This document shows positions 32,721-44,104 of a stretch of DNA of 64,000 nucleotides, piece by piece. A program made the position numbers and the translations under genes. Origin of the DNA: Mantis religiosa (lineage: Eukaryota > Arthropoda > Insecta > Mantodea > Mantidae); assembly GCA_030765055.1 (NCBI GenBank), contig CM060947.1, positions 266,309,992-266,373,991 on the forward strand, given 5' to 3'. Numbering within the stretch: the stretch's first letter is position 1; each line of letters opens with the position of its first letter. The notes below the pieces were generated by a model, which was not told where the DNA came from, did no database searches, and was given only the letters and a program-made list of their open reading frames with translations.

Positions 32721-34340
32721 GTCATTCAGTTGTTTCAGAGTATTTTCATTTGTGAGTACACTTAGCGTAAGACATTAAATATTTAGCTCGCAACTGACCT
32801 CTTTGTGCAACATACAGTGTCAACACTACATTTTTCAAAATAATTTTTAAGAATAATTTATAATGAATAGTTTTTAAGCTTTCACTTCTTTAGTGTGGTC
32901 TGAAGCACACACAATTCTTTTCTATACTTAGCTTTCTACACCCACGTCATCTCCTAACCTAGTATTTAATTACTATAAAACAGTCTTTTGTTCTATTGGC
33001 AATGTTTTGTCTTTGTTAACTGTGTTTCCTCATTTTAGAATTTTAATAATATTTATAGCTTTATTCATTTATCATCCTGATGCATTTGGTAACCCAGTGA
33101 TTCACTAGAATGCAGCACCGACAGTAAACGTAGGAAATACCCGTTACCCCAAAGAACCTAACAGAACAATCAGTATAACTCTTTATAACATTATGTAGTT
33201 CTTCACATTATATAAGTGTCATTAAAGTATCCGTCACTAAAGCATAGATCTTAAATAATGATCCTCACAATAACCACGTATCTCCCTGGAGTGTTGTAGT
33301 TTTAGACAACTAGATGGCACTATTGTCTCCTTTTATTAACTTAACATTTTACTCCCTTTTCTATCGGGAACATAGCACAAATTACCTTAAACCGATGTTT
33401 AATTTTCACAAAAATAAATGATATTCCCCTATGAGAGGAAACCACGTGTCATACATACCGCAGGGACTAATATCTCCCATGACAGCTACGAGATCATTTT
33501 ATTGGAGTGTGATTCAGAAATAAAATGCAAAATAAACAGCAGTTTGTTTTTACATGCCACCTACATAACTCGTACACGATATTTGTTTATTTTATGATGT
33601 GAGAGTAAATACACTGTCACTTTCCAGCTGAATTTCCAAGAATTAAAACTGTAATAAATATAATAAATTCATTTATATGTTTGTAAAGCTATGTACAAAA
33701 GTATTTGGGGATTTTACGAAGATTCAAATGGTTATTTTATATTCGTTTGCTTCCGTCTTTGTTTTATATTGTAAGAGGGTTAAAAACGCACATATATTTC
33801 AGATTTGCAATGCCTAATCCAGGCTCTACAGACATACTAGTTCAAAGAAATACTCCACTACAATATAGCCAAAATAATTGACTGGAAACCACTACAAGGA
33901 AATAAATATATGTTTCTATTTGGAGTACCACATATATGCGCGGGGCAACAAGAGCGATCAGATTCCTAGTCCTCATTCGGTAAGTTTAGTTTAATTCTGT
34001 AAATATACATGACAACTTCGAAATATGAACAGCGCTATATACTGACATCTAGTGGCTAATACACTAAGCTTTATCATGCTCGTCATATTTAGTTTTGATC
34101 AATGTCGAAGTTAATTAGCTAACCAGTTTACAACAATCGTATGTTAGAATTAGAAATTTATTTCGCCCTTGGCAACATATACATGTTATGAGGCACGTCA
34201 AAATGTATAAATACAGTATATACATAAAGTCAAATTGATTACATACAACATACGCAGTAAGCAGCTTTTCTATGGTTTCATATGGTATTTGTGTAGACTA
34301 ATTTACTACAACAAATGTCATAATATAAATATTACAGGTT
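32721..34340. other. No gene recognised
   Basis: About 1.6 kb of AT-rich DNA without coding frames. The right part (about 34100-34340) may be the 3' untranslated region of the LINE fragment that follows. Confidence 0.4.
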
Positions 34341-34377
34341 TGTGAATGTACTATGCTCTCAGTGCTCATTTACATGG

Positions 34378-34600
34378 TTATAGTTCTAAAAATTCATTAA
34401 CCGTATAAAAACAGTGTGCATGGAAAGGTTCCTTAACGTTATTGTTAAAGTGTTTTAATGATGCAGCGTGTTTAAATGAATTTGGAAGTTTATTATATAA
34501 CATTATCACTTTGTAGTTAAAGCTTCCTTCATAAAGGCTCGTTTGGTGCGCTCGAATTGCCAGTCTATCCTTGTTACGAGTGTGGTACATCAGCATTTAC
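34378..34600 (-). pseudogene. CR1/Daphne-like LINE, C-terminal end
   Basis: Encodes MYHTRNKDRLAIRAHQTSLY, KVIMLYNKLPNSFKHAASLK and a terminal CFYTVNEFLEL. YNTRNKxxLxIPxHRTxLxExSPxYxGIKLYNKLP...YSVxEFL is the usual C-terminus of CR1-group LINEs in arthropods. Upstream is cut at about 34600, next to the DDE fragment. Confidence 0.7.
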
Positions 34601-34639
34601 TTGAAAATGATTTATATTTGTATGAACATTTGTGGATGT

Positions 34640-34760
34640 TATGGCTCTCGAAAGGGACATCTCCGTATAACTCTGATCTGAATGCAATTGAGCTGGCGTG
34701 GGCAAGACTAAGGAATGTTTTCAGACGATGCAACGTTACTTGTGATATCTTTGCTTATCT
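34640..34760 (+). pseudogene. IS630/Tc1-like (DDE_3) transposase fragment
   Basis: Encodes SPYNSDLNAIELAWARLRNV then FRRCNVTCDIF. This is the third catalytic position of DDE_3 transposases (PPY.cDLN.IELaWa). Only about 35 residues survive. It resembles the missing C-terminal part of the element at 4430-5032, but I cannot show they are the same family. Confidence 0.65.
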
Positions 34761-35140
34761 CACACGATATTTTGCTGAACCGTGTTTTTCAAGGTTGACC
34801 ACACTGCCGAAACAAAAGAGCGTAAGCTCTCGCGTCTTTCGCTCTGCTCGCACCACACCATCAATCCAATGCTCACGAAAACATGCGCGCACTGTATTCA
34901 TTACAAAATTGGATAACATTTTTTCGGCAGTGATAGAGCTTATCTGATTAAACCAAAAGGTGGTATAAGAACAATTACACGAGGTTCGGCTGATAACTCC
35001 CGCGTCTCTCATAGAGAGGGCGCCACTAGACCAGATAGCTTAACTCTTCACCACCTTCTATTTATAGTTACAGGTCAATAGCTTGTTCAGTTTTTGAATG
35101 ACAGCATTTTAAACAAAGCAAGTGTAGAGGTTTCACAAAA

Positions 35141-35480
35141 ATGGAGGATTTGGTAAAACGAGCAGTGATTAAATACTTCCATTTGAAAGACTTAACGCCT
35201 ACATAAATCAAGAAGGAACTGGACGGTACATTGAAAGACTCTGTCCCTTCATATACATGATTAAAAGGTTCGTTGTAGAGTTTGAAATGGGACGTACGGG
35301 TACTAATGATGAGCCTCGCTCTGGACGTCCTGTGGAAGTCACAACTACAGAGATCATTGAAAGACTCTGTCCCTTCATATACAATAATTAAAAGGTGGGT
35401 TGTAGAGTTTAAAATGGGACGTACGAGTACTAGTGATGAGCCTCGCTCTGGACGTCCTGTGCAAGTCACAACTACAGAGA
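35141..35480 (+). pseudogene. mariner transposase N-terminus (HTH), source of the 127-bp repeat
   Basis: MEDLVKRAVIKYFHLKDLTP then a stop, IKKELDGTLKDSVPSYT, a frame break, and VEFEMGRTGTNDEPRSGRPV with EVTTTEIIE. This is the first helix-turn-helix and the DEPRSGRP linker motif of a mariner transposase, a family different from the elements at 14.5 and 49-51 kb. The tandem unit starts inside TLKDSVPSYT and ends at TEIIE. Confidence 0.85.
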
Positions 35481-38400
35481 TCATTGAAAGACTCTGTCCC
35501 TTTATATACAATAACTAAAAGGTTGGTTGTAGAGTTTAAAATAGGACGTACGAGTACTAGTGATGAGCCTAGCTCTGGACGTACTGTAGAAGTCACAACT
35601 ACAGAGATCATTGAAAGACTCTGTCCCTTCATATACAATGATTAAAAGGTTGGTTGTAAAGTTTAAAATAGGACGTACGAGTACTAGTGATGAGCCTCGC
35701 TCTGGACGTCCTGTGGAAGTCACAACTACAGAGATCATTGAAAGACTCTGTCCCTTCATATACAATGATTAAAAGGTTGGTTGGAAAGTTTAAAATGGGA
35801 CGTACGAGTACTAGTGATGAGCCTCGCTCTGGACGTCCTGTGGAAGTCAAAACTACAGAGATCATTGAAAGACTCTGTCCCTTCATATACAATAATTAAA
35901 AGGTTGGTTGTAGAGTTTAAAATGGGACGTACGAGTACTAGTGATGAGCCTCGCTCTGGACGTCCTGTGGAAGTCACAACTACAGAGATCATTGAAAGAC
36001 ACTGTCCCTTCATATACAATGATTAAAAGGTTGGTTGTAGAGTTTAAAATAGGACGTACGAGTACTAGTGATGAGCCTCGCTCTGGACGTCCTGTGGAAG
36101 TCACAACTACAGAGATCATTGAAAGACTCTGTCCCTTCATATACAATGATTAAAAGGTTGGTTGGAAAGTATAAAATGGGACGTACGAGTACTAGTGATG
36201 AGTCTCGCTCTGGACGTCCTGTGGAAGTGACAACTACAGAGATCATTGAAAGACTCTGTCCCTTCATATACAATGATTAAAAGGTTGGTTGTAGAGTTTA
36301 AAATGGGACGTACGAGTACTAGTGATGAGCCTCGCTCTGGACGTCCTGCGGAAGTCACAACTACAGAGATCATTGAAAGACTCTGTCCCTTCATATACAA
36401 TAATTAAAAGGTTGGTTGTAGAGTTTAAAATGGGACGTACGAGTACTAGTGATGAGCCTAGCTCTGGGCGTCCTGTGGAAGTCACAACTACAGAGATCAT
36501 TGAAAGACTCTGTCCCTTCATATAAAATAATTTACAGGTTGGTTGTAGAGTTTAAAATGGGACGTACGAGTACTAGTGATGAGCCTCGCTCTGGACGTCC
36601 TGTGAAAGTCACTACTACAGAGGTCAGTGAAAGACTCTGTCCCTTCATATACAATAATTAAAATGTTGGTTGTAGAGTTTAAAATATGACGTACGAGTAC
36701 TAGTAATGAGCCTCACTCTGGACGTCCTGTGGAAGTTACAACTACAGAGATCATTGAAAGACTCTGTCCCTTCATATACAATAATTAAAAGGTTGGTTGT
36801 AGAGTTTAAAATGGGACATACGAGTACTAGTGATGAGCCTCGCTCTGAACGTACTGTGGAAGTCACAACTACAGAGATCATTGAAAGATTCTGTCCCTTC
36901 ATATACAATAATTAAAAGGTTGGTTGTAGAGTTTAAAATGGGACATACGAGTACTAGTGATGAGCCTCGCTCTGAACGTACTGTGGAAGTCACAACTACA
37001 GAGATCATTGAAAGATTCTGTCACTTCATATACAATAATTAAAAGATGGATTGTAGAGTTTAAAATGGGACGTACGAGTACTAGTGATAAACCTCGCCAT
37101 GGACGTCCTGTGGAAATCACAACTACAGAGATAATTGAAAGACTCTGTTCGTTAACTTACAATAATTAAAAGATGGATTGTGGAGTTTAAAATGGACGTA
37201 CGAGTACTAGTGATGAGCCTCGCTCTGGACGTCCTGTGGTTGTCACAACTACAGAGATCATTGAAAGACTCTGTTCGTTAATTTACAATAATTAAAAGAT
37301 AGATTGTGGAGTTTAAAATGGGACGTACGAGTACTAGTGATGAGTCCCGCTCTGGACGTCCTGTGGAAGTCACAACTTCAGAGATAATTGAAAGACTCTG
37401 TTCGTTAATTTACAATAATTAAAAGATAGATTGTAGAGTTTGAAGTGGGACGTACGAGTACTAGTGATAAATCTCGCTCTGGAGGTCCTGTGGAATTCAC
37501 AACTGCAGAGATCATTGAAAGACTCTGTTCGTTAATTTACAATAATTAAAAGGTTGGTTGTAGAGTTTAAAATGGGACGTACGAGTACTAGTGATAAACC
37601 TCCCTCTGGACGTCCTGTGGAAGTCACAACTACAGAGATCATTGAAAGACTCTGTCCCTTCATATACAATAATTAAAAGGTTGGTTGTAGAGTTTAAAAT
37701 GGGACGTACGAGTACTAGTGATGAGCCTCGCTCTGGACGTCCTGTGCAAGTCACAACTACAGAGATCATTGAAAGACTCTGTCCCTTCATATACAATGAT
37801 TAAAAGGTTGGTTGGAAAGTTTAAAATGGGACGTACGAGTACTAGTGATGAGTCTCGCTCTGGACGTCCTGTGGAAGTGACAACTACAGAGATCATTGAA
37901 AGACTCTGTCCCTTCATATACAATGATTAAAAGGTTGGTTGGAAAGTTTAAAATGGGACGTACGAGTACTAGTGATGAGCCTAGCTCTGGGCGTCCTGTG
38001 GAAGTCACAACTACAGAGATCATTGAAAGACTCTGTCCCTTCATATAAAATAATTTACAGGTTGGTTGTAGAGTTTAAAATGGGACGTACGAGTACTAGT
38101 GATGAGCCTCGCTCTGGACGTCCTGTGAAAGTCACTACTACAGAGGTCAGTGAAAGACTCTGTCCCTTCATATACAATAATTAAAATGTTGGTTGTAGAG
38201 TTTAAAATATGACGTACGAGTACTAGTGATGAGCCTCACTCTGGACGTCCTGTGGAAGTTACAACTACAGAGATCATTGAAAGACTCTGTCCCTTCATAT
38301 ACAATAATTAAAAGGTTGGTTGTAGAGTTTAAAATGGGACGTACGAGTACTAGTGATGAGCCTCGCTCTGGACGTCCTGTGCAAGTCACAACTACAGAGA

Positions 38401-41400
38401 TCATTGAAAGACTCTGTCCCTTTATATACAATAACTAAAAGGTTGGTTGTAGAGTTTAAAATAGGACGTACGAGTACTAGTGATGAGCCTAGCTCTGGAC
38501 GTACTGTAGAAGTCACAACTACAGAGATCATTGAAAGACTCTGTCCCTTCATATACAATGATTAAAAGGTTGGTTGTAAAGTTTAAAATAGGACGTACGA
38601 GTACTAGTGATGAGCCTCGCTCTGGACGTCCTGTGGAAGTCACAACTACAGAGATCATTGAAAGACTCTGTCCCTTCATATACAATGATTAAAAGGTTGG
38701 TTGGAAAGTTTAAAATGGGACGTACGAGTACTAGTGATGAGCCTCGCTCTGGACGTCCTGTGGAAGTCAAAACTACAGAGATCATTGAAAGACTCTGTCC
38801 CTTCATATACAATAATTAAAAGGTTGGTTGTAGAGTTTAAAATGGGACGTACGAGTACTAGTGATGAGCCTCGCTCTGGACGTCCTGTGGAAGTCACAAC
38901 TACAGAGATCATTGAAAGACACTGTCCCTTCATATACAATGATTAAAAGGTTGGTTGTAGAGTTTAAAATAGGACGTACGAGTACTAGTGATGAGCCTCG
39001 CTCTGGACGTCCTTTGGAAGTCACAACTACAGAGATCATTGAAAGACTCTGTCCCTTCATATACAATGATTAAAAGGTTGGTTGGAAAGTTTAAAATGGG
39101 ACGTACGAGTACTAGTGATGAGTCTCGCTCTGGACGTCCTGTGGAAGTGACAACTACAGAGATCATTGAAAGACTCTGTCCCTTCATATACAATGATTAA
39201 AAGGTTGGTTGGAAAGTTTAAAATGGGACGTACGAGTACTAGTGATGAGCCCCGCTCTGGACGTCCTGCGGAAGTCACAACTACAGAGATCATTGAAAGA
39301 CTCTGTCCCTTCATATACAATAATTAAAAGGTTGGTTGTAGAGTTTAAAATGGGACGTACGAGTACTAGTGATGAGCCTAGCTCTGGGCGTCCTGTGGAA
39401 GTCACAACTACAGAGATCATTGAAAGACTCTGTCCCTTCATATACAATAATTAACAGGTTGGTTGTAGAGTTTAAAATGGGACGTACGAGTACTAGTGAT
39501 GAGCCTCGCTCTGGACGTCCTGTGAAAGTCACAACTACAGAGGTCAGTGAAAGACTCTGTCCCTTCATATACAATAATTAAAATGTTGGTTGTAGAGCTT
39601 AAAATATGACGTACGAGTACTAGTGATGAGCCTCACTCTGGACGTCCTGTGGAAGTTACAACTACAGAGATCATTGAAAGACTCTGTCCCTTCATATACA
39701 ATAATTAAAAGGTTGGTTGTAGAGTTTAAAATGGGACATACGAGTACTAGTGATGAGCCTCGCTCTGAACGTACTGTGGAAGTCACAACTACAGAGATCA
39801 TTGAAAGATTCTGTCACTTCATATACAATAATTAAAAGGTTGGTTGTAGAGTTTAAAATGGGACATACGAGTACTAGTGATGAGCCTCGCTCTGAACGTA
39901 CTGTGGAAGTCACAACTACAGAGATCATTGAAAGATTCTGTCACTTCATATACAATAATTAAAAGATGGATTGTAGAGTTTAAAATGGGACGTACGAGTA
40001 CTAGTGATAAACCTCGCCATGGACGTCCTGTGGAAATCACAACTACAGAGATAATTGAAAGACTCTGTTCGTTAACTTACAATAATTAAAAGATGGATTG
40101 TGGAGTTTAAAATGGACGTACGAGTACTAGTGATGAGCCTCGCTCTGGACGTCCTGTGGTTGTCACAACTACAGAGATCATTGAAAGACTCTGTTCGTTA
40201 ATTTACAATAATTAAAAGATAGATTGTGGAGTTTAAAATGGGACGTACGAGTACTAGTGATGAGTCCCGCTCTGGACGTCCTGTGGAAGTCACAACTTCA
40301 GAGATAATTGAAAGACTCTGTTCGTTAATTTACAATAATTAAAAGATAGATTGTAGAGTTTGAAGTGGGACGTACGAGTACTAGTGATAAATCTCGCTCT
40401 GGAGGTCCTGTGGAATTCACAACTACAGAGATCATTGAAAGACTCTGTTCGTTAATTTACAATAATTAAAAGGTTGGTTGTAGAGTTTAAAATGGGACGT
40501 ACGAGTACTAGTGATAAACTTCCCTCTGGACGTCCTGTGGAAGTCACAACTACAGAGATCATTGAAAGACTCTGTCCCTTCATATACAATAATTAAAAGG
40601 TTGGTTGTAGAGTTTAAAATGGGACGTACGAGTACTAGTGATGAGCCTCGCTCTGGTCGTCCTGTGAAGGTCACAACTACAGAGATCATTGAAAGACTCT
40701 GTCCCTTCATATACAATAATTAAAAGGTTGGTTGTAGAGTTTAAAATGGGACATACGAGTATTAGTGATGAGCCTCGCTCTGAACGTACTGTGGAAGTCA
40801 CAACTACAGAGATCATTGAAAGACTCTGTCCCTTCATATACAATGATTAAAAGGTTGGTTGTAGAGTTTAATATGGGACATACGAGTATTAGTGATGAGC
40901 CTCGCTCTGAACGTACTGTGGAAGTCACAACTACAGAGATCATTGAAAGACTCTGTCCCTTCATATACAATAATTAAAAGGTTGGTTGTAGAGTTTAAAA
41001 TGGGACATACGAGTATTAGTGATGAGCCTCGCTCTGAACGTACTGTGGAAGTCACAACTACAGAGATCATTGAAAGACTCTGTCCCTTCATATACAATAA
41101 TTAAAAGGTTGGTTGTAGAGTTTAAAATGGGACATACGAGTATTAGGGATGAGCCTCGCTCTGAACGTACTGTGGAGGTCACAATTACAGAGATCATTGA
41201 AAGACTCTGTCACTTCATATACAATAATTAAAAGGTGGGTTGTAGAGTTTAAAATGGGACGTACGAGTACTAGTGATGAGCCTCGCTCTGGACGTCCTGT
41301 GGAAGTCACAACTACAGAGATCATTGAAAGACTCTGTCCCTTCATATACAATGATTAAAAGGTTGGTTGTAGAGTTTAAAATGGGACGTACGAGTACTAG

Positions 41401-41830
41401 TGATGAGCCTCGCTCTGGACGTCCTGTGGAAGTCACAGCTACAGTGATCATTGAAAGACTCTGTCCCGTCATATACAACGATTAAAAGGTTGGTTGTAGA
41501 GTTTAAAATGGGACGTACGAGCACTAGTAATGTGCCTCGCTCTGGACGTCCTGTGGAAGTCACAGCTACAGTGATCATTGAAAGACTCTGTCCCGTCATA
41601 TACAACGATTAAAAGGTTGGTTGTAGAGTTTAAAATGGGACGTACGAGTACTAGTAATGTGCCTCGCTCTGGACGTCCTGTGGAAGTCACAGCTACAGAG
41701 ATCATTGAAAGACTCTGTCCCTTCATATACAATAATTAAAAGGTTGGTTGTAGAGTTTAAAATGGGACGTACGAGTACTAGTGATGAGCCTTGCTGTGAA
41801 CGTCCTGTGAAAGTCACAACTACAGAGATC
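35229..41830 (+). repeat. 127-bp satellite array, about 52 units
   Basis: Unit: cattgaaagactctgtccc ... ggttggttgtagagtttaaa ... cgtacgagtactagtgatga ... gaagtcacaactacagagat. The marker cattgaaa occurs at 35229 and, as the exit point, at 41830; the 6601-bp distance is 52 x 127 minus 3. Unit variants include a 126-bp form (aaaatggacgta) at about 37190 and again at about 40110. The many 70-codon plus and 87-codon minus frames are by-products of the repeat and are not genes. Confidence 0.97.
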
Positions 41831-41899
41831 ATTGAAAAAATCCATCGCGTAGTACTGGAAGTTGTTTGAGATAGCAGAGGACGTAAAAAAGTAAGGGAA

Positions 41900-42560
41900 T
41901 ATTTGAAGTAATATTTTACTGGGATGATTTCCGAGTGGATTACCTTGAAGCCCCAGGTTGGGAAGCGAACTTGAAGCGTTATTTTATACACATGTAGTGG
42001 TTTAAGATGCGATGATGTTGCACCACGCCGTTGCACCATCTTGAAGCAGGATTATTTCAGATAAAGGTGGATCTTGAAGCAATCTAAAGTTTCTCCTGCA
42101 ACTCTGGATAAGTAGGTGCATCTGTAATAGCTGAGCGATGAGTTCCTTTTCTTTCCCAGGTTCGCGGTCACGGGGCTGATAAATTTATGATTATAACTTT
42201 GAAGAATGAACAAATAGTCCTTTCTTGTTCAAAAATGTTAATTTAATTCTGTATAAACATTTTTAAATTCTTTGATACAATTCAAAATATTAGTACAGTC
42301 TTTCTATAAACAGCGATTGATGCAACGGTGGACTATATCTCTTCTTGCGCACACGCTGGTTATGCATCTTTGATGTCCACATAAAATTGTTTCTGCACAC
42401 ACTTGGATAGACAAATGCACATCTTACCTCCTAAGACTTTCATCAGCAGAAGCACAAAATCTTTCGAAACATTTAACAACTTAGTTAAATCATGGAAATT
42501 AATCATTTTTTTCACACTAGCTATATATAGGCAAAGGTCTGTGATGGATAGATTCAACAG
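41900..42560. other. No gene recognised
   Basis: Non-coding flank of the inflated mariner; may include its decayed 3' part. A 65-codon minus frame at 42360-42557 has no recognised motif. Confidence 0.35.
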
Positions 42561-42566
42561 TTAAAC

Positions 42567-43325
42567 GCAGAGCTTCTACTCCCATTAGTCCTGGACTCGT
42601 AGGACTAAGGACCCGGGGTGGCCGCGCCTTGGCTGAGTGGTTAGACCGCTTGTCTTTCACCAAAGCGCCCGGGTTCGATCCCAGGCGACCGCAAAGTGAG
42701 ATTTGTGGTGGACAACTCGGCGTTGGGGCGGGTTTTCTCCGGGACCTCCGGTTTCCCCCATCTCATTCCACCGGTTCTCCATCTTCATCTCATGTATCAT
42801 CAGTGTCACCGCCTGCGGTGCCGTATGTAGTAAAAAGGGCGTTAAACACTACACATTTCAGGGACCCGGGCCTCCTTCTAGCCGGGAGTGATGGAAACTC
42901 CGGGGCTCTTTCCATAGGGCAATACCTGGAGTATTAACGCCCCCCCCCCCGCTGAGCACAACGTCAAGACGGGATGGAAGTAGATACGTCAAATACGCGC
43001 GTCAACCCCGCAGGGACGACTACCGAAAACCTCGGTGGGGCCGAATGGTGATCTAGCACACCTTCTACTAGCTCTACAGGCTAGTACCTGGGACTATTCA
43101 GGCAACGCTCTGCCCCCTCTGGGCAGCCGTAGCCTGGCCGGAAGTACCCATTTACCCGTGGGTGTCGGGAACACACTGCCCCCTCGAATCCAACCCAATC
43201 CGAACAACTCCCCTTCGGGAGGGGCTCGGCATGTTCGGCCCGAGGTTCCTGTAGTAACGTCAGAGGTACCACGAATGCTAAGGGTCCGCAGCGCCTGCAC
43301 TTCGGCAGCTGAAGGGCAGGGATCA
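42567..43325 (-). mobile_element. Family G retroposon (copy 5) split by SINE E
   Basis: Two collinear pieces, 42567-42617 and 42862-43325, with SINE E between them. The central part is a divergent subtype (ctcggtggggccgaatggtg, tgagcacaacgtcaagacgg) shared with copy 2 and distinct from copies 1, 3 and 4. The 5' end is replaced at 43325 by the tRNA-like repeat. Confidence 0.82.
42618..42861 (+). mobile_element. SINE family E (copy 4) inside family G, 9-bp target duplication
   Basis: Head gtggccgcgccttggctgag, B-box gggttcgatccc, body ggtggacaactcggcgttgg and end gggcgttaaacactacacat. Flanked by ggacccggg at 42609-42617 and 42862-42870. The uninterrupted family G copy at about 2990 shows the empty site. 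Confidence 0.93.
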
Positions 43326-43515
43326 AAGAATTCAATGCCATGGCCGGAATTGAACCACGGATCTCCTGGTTCCCGTCCAGTCGCTTTAACCCATTGAGCT
43401 ACCTTGGACAACGTGCCGTGCTGACATTAAATTTTCCATTTGACTCATATATTGCCCCCATATATTGCATTCGTGGTAAAAATTTTGTGGCGACTTAATA
43501 TTGTAAGTACTTGAG
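43326..43515 (-). repeat. tRNA-like repeat, copy 1 (inverted)
   Basis: The tRNA-like core is at 43337-43409 on the minus strand: ccaaggtagctcaatgggtt, anticodon arm actgg-acgggaa-ccagg, ggttcaattcc, end ccatggc. A body of about 105 bp lies on its 5' side (43410-43515), ending in gatgaagcctgggactcaag on the minus strand. Confidence 0.75.
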
Positions 43516-43554
43516 TCCCAGGCTTCATCAATTAACTTACTTAATGTCATGACG

Positions 43555-43660
43555 GCACGTCGACCATGGTAGCTCAATGACTTAGAGCGACTGGACGAAA
43601 ACCAGTATATCCGTGGTTCAAATCCCGGCCATGGCATTGAATTTGTCATGTTGAGTCTAT
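43555..43660 (+). repeat. tRNA-like repeat, copy 2 (GAA anticodon form)
   Basis: The core 43563-43635 is 73 nt. The acceptor strands accatgg and ccatggc pair at 6 of 7, the D arm is gctc/gagc, the anticodon arm actgg-acgaaaa-ccagt is perfect with GAA in the Phe position, and the loop is ttcaaat. The T stem is only 3 of 5 paired. A functional tRNA gene is unlikely because the copies differ in anticodon and lie in a repeat. Confidence 0.7.
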
Positions 43661-43740
43661 CAAAGACCTTAGCGTATATATGGCTAGTGTGAATAAATGA
43701 GTAATTTCAATCAATTAACTAAAATAATAAGAGATAAATG

Positions 43741-43960
43741 ATGAAGCCTGGGACTCAAGTACTTATGATAGTAAGTCGCTACAAACGGCGTATCTCGAAT
43801 GCGAGAGCCCCAAGTGGTGAAATATATGAGTCAAATGGGGAATTCAATGTCAGTACGGTACGTTGGCCATGGTAGCTCAATGGGTTACAGCGACTGGATG
43901 GAAACCAGTAGATCCCTGGTTCAAATCTCTGCCATGGCATTGAATTTTTCATGTTGACTC
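43741..43960 (+). repeat. tRNA-like repeat, copy 3
   Basis: 5' body gatgaagcctgggactcaag ... atatgagtcaaatggggaat ... cagtacggtacgttg, then the core 43866-43938 with perfect 7-bp acceptor strands (gccatgg/ccatggc) and anticodon arm actgg-atggaaa-ccagt. It is the same repeat as copy 1 but in the opposite orientation, so 43326-43960 forms a large imperfect palindrome. Confidence 0.75.
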
Positions 43961-44104
43961 TAACATTTAAAAGCTTATCATATTACGTTGTCATGGTTAC
44001 ACCATTACCGAATTTACATTACGTTTTTATTTTATTACAAATATTAATCTCTTTGACTATTCTTAACAATACATGAAATATCTAAAATAACTGCTACATA
44101 TCTT

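Larger units (their letters stand above)
34978..41950 (+). mobile_element. mariner inflated by a 6.6-kb internal tandem array
   Basis: TA at 34976-34977, then the terminal-repeat-like cacgaggttcggctgataac and a leader of about 160 bp. The transposase starts at 35141 (MEDLVKRAVIKYFHLKDLTP) and enters the array at 35229. Coding similarity leaves the array at 41830 with EKIHRVVLEVV and a broken remainder to about 41900. No catalytic region or 3' terminal repeat was identified, so the element is also truncated. Confidence 0.85.

Noticed and set aside
35375..41605. Series of 87-codon minus-strand open frames as a small-protein gene family
   Set aside because: They are the antisense of the mariner-derived 127-bp unit; each is the same accident repeated.
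35229..41830. Regularly spaced repeats suggesting CRISPR or a repeat-protein gene
   Set aside because: Units are contiguous without unique spacers, stops occur in every unit, and the flanks are mariner coding sequence in a eukaryotic genome.
34978..41950. Large protein-coding gene spanning the array
   Set aside because: 127-bp units change frame each time and contain stops, so no continuous product is possible.
43563..43635. Functional tRNA-Phe(GAA) gene
   Set aside because: The T stem is only 3 of 5 paired, sister copies have other anticodons, and all lie in a repeat.
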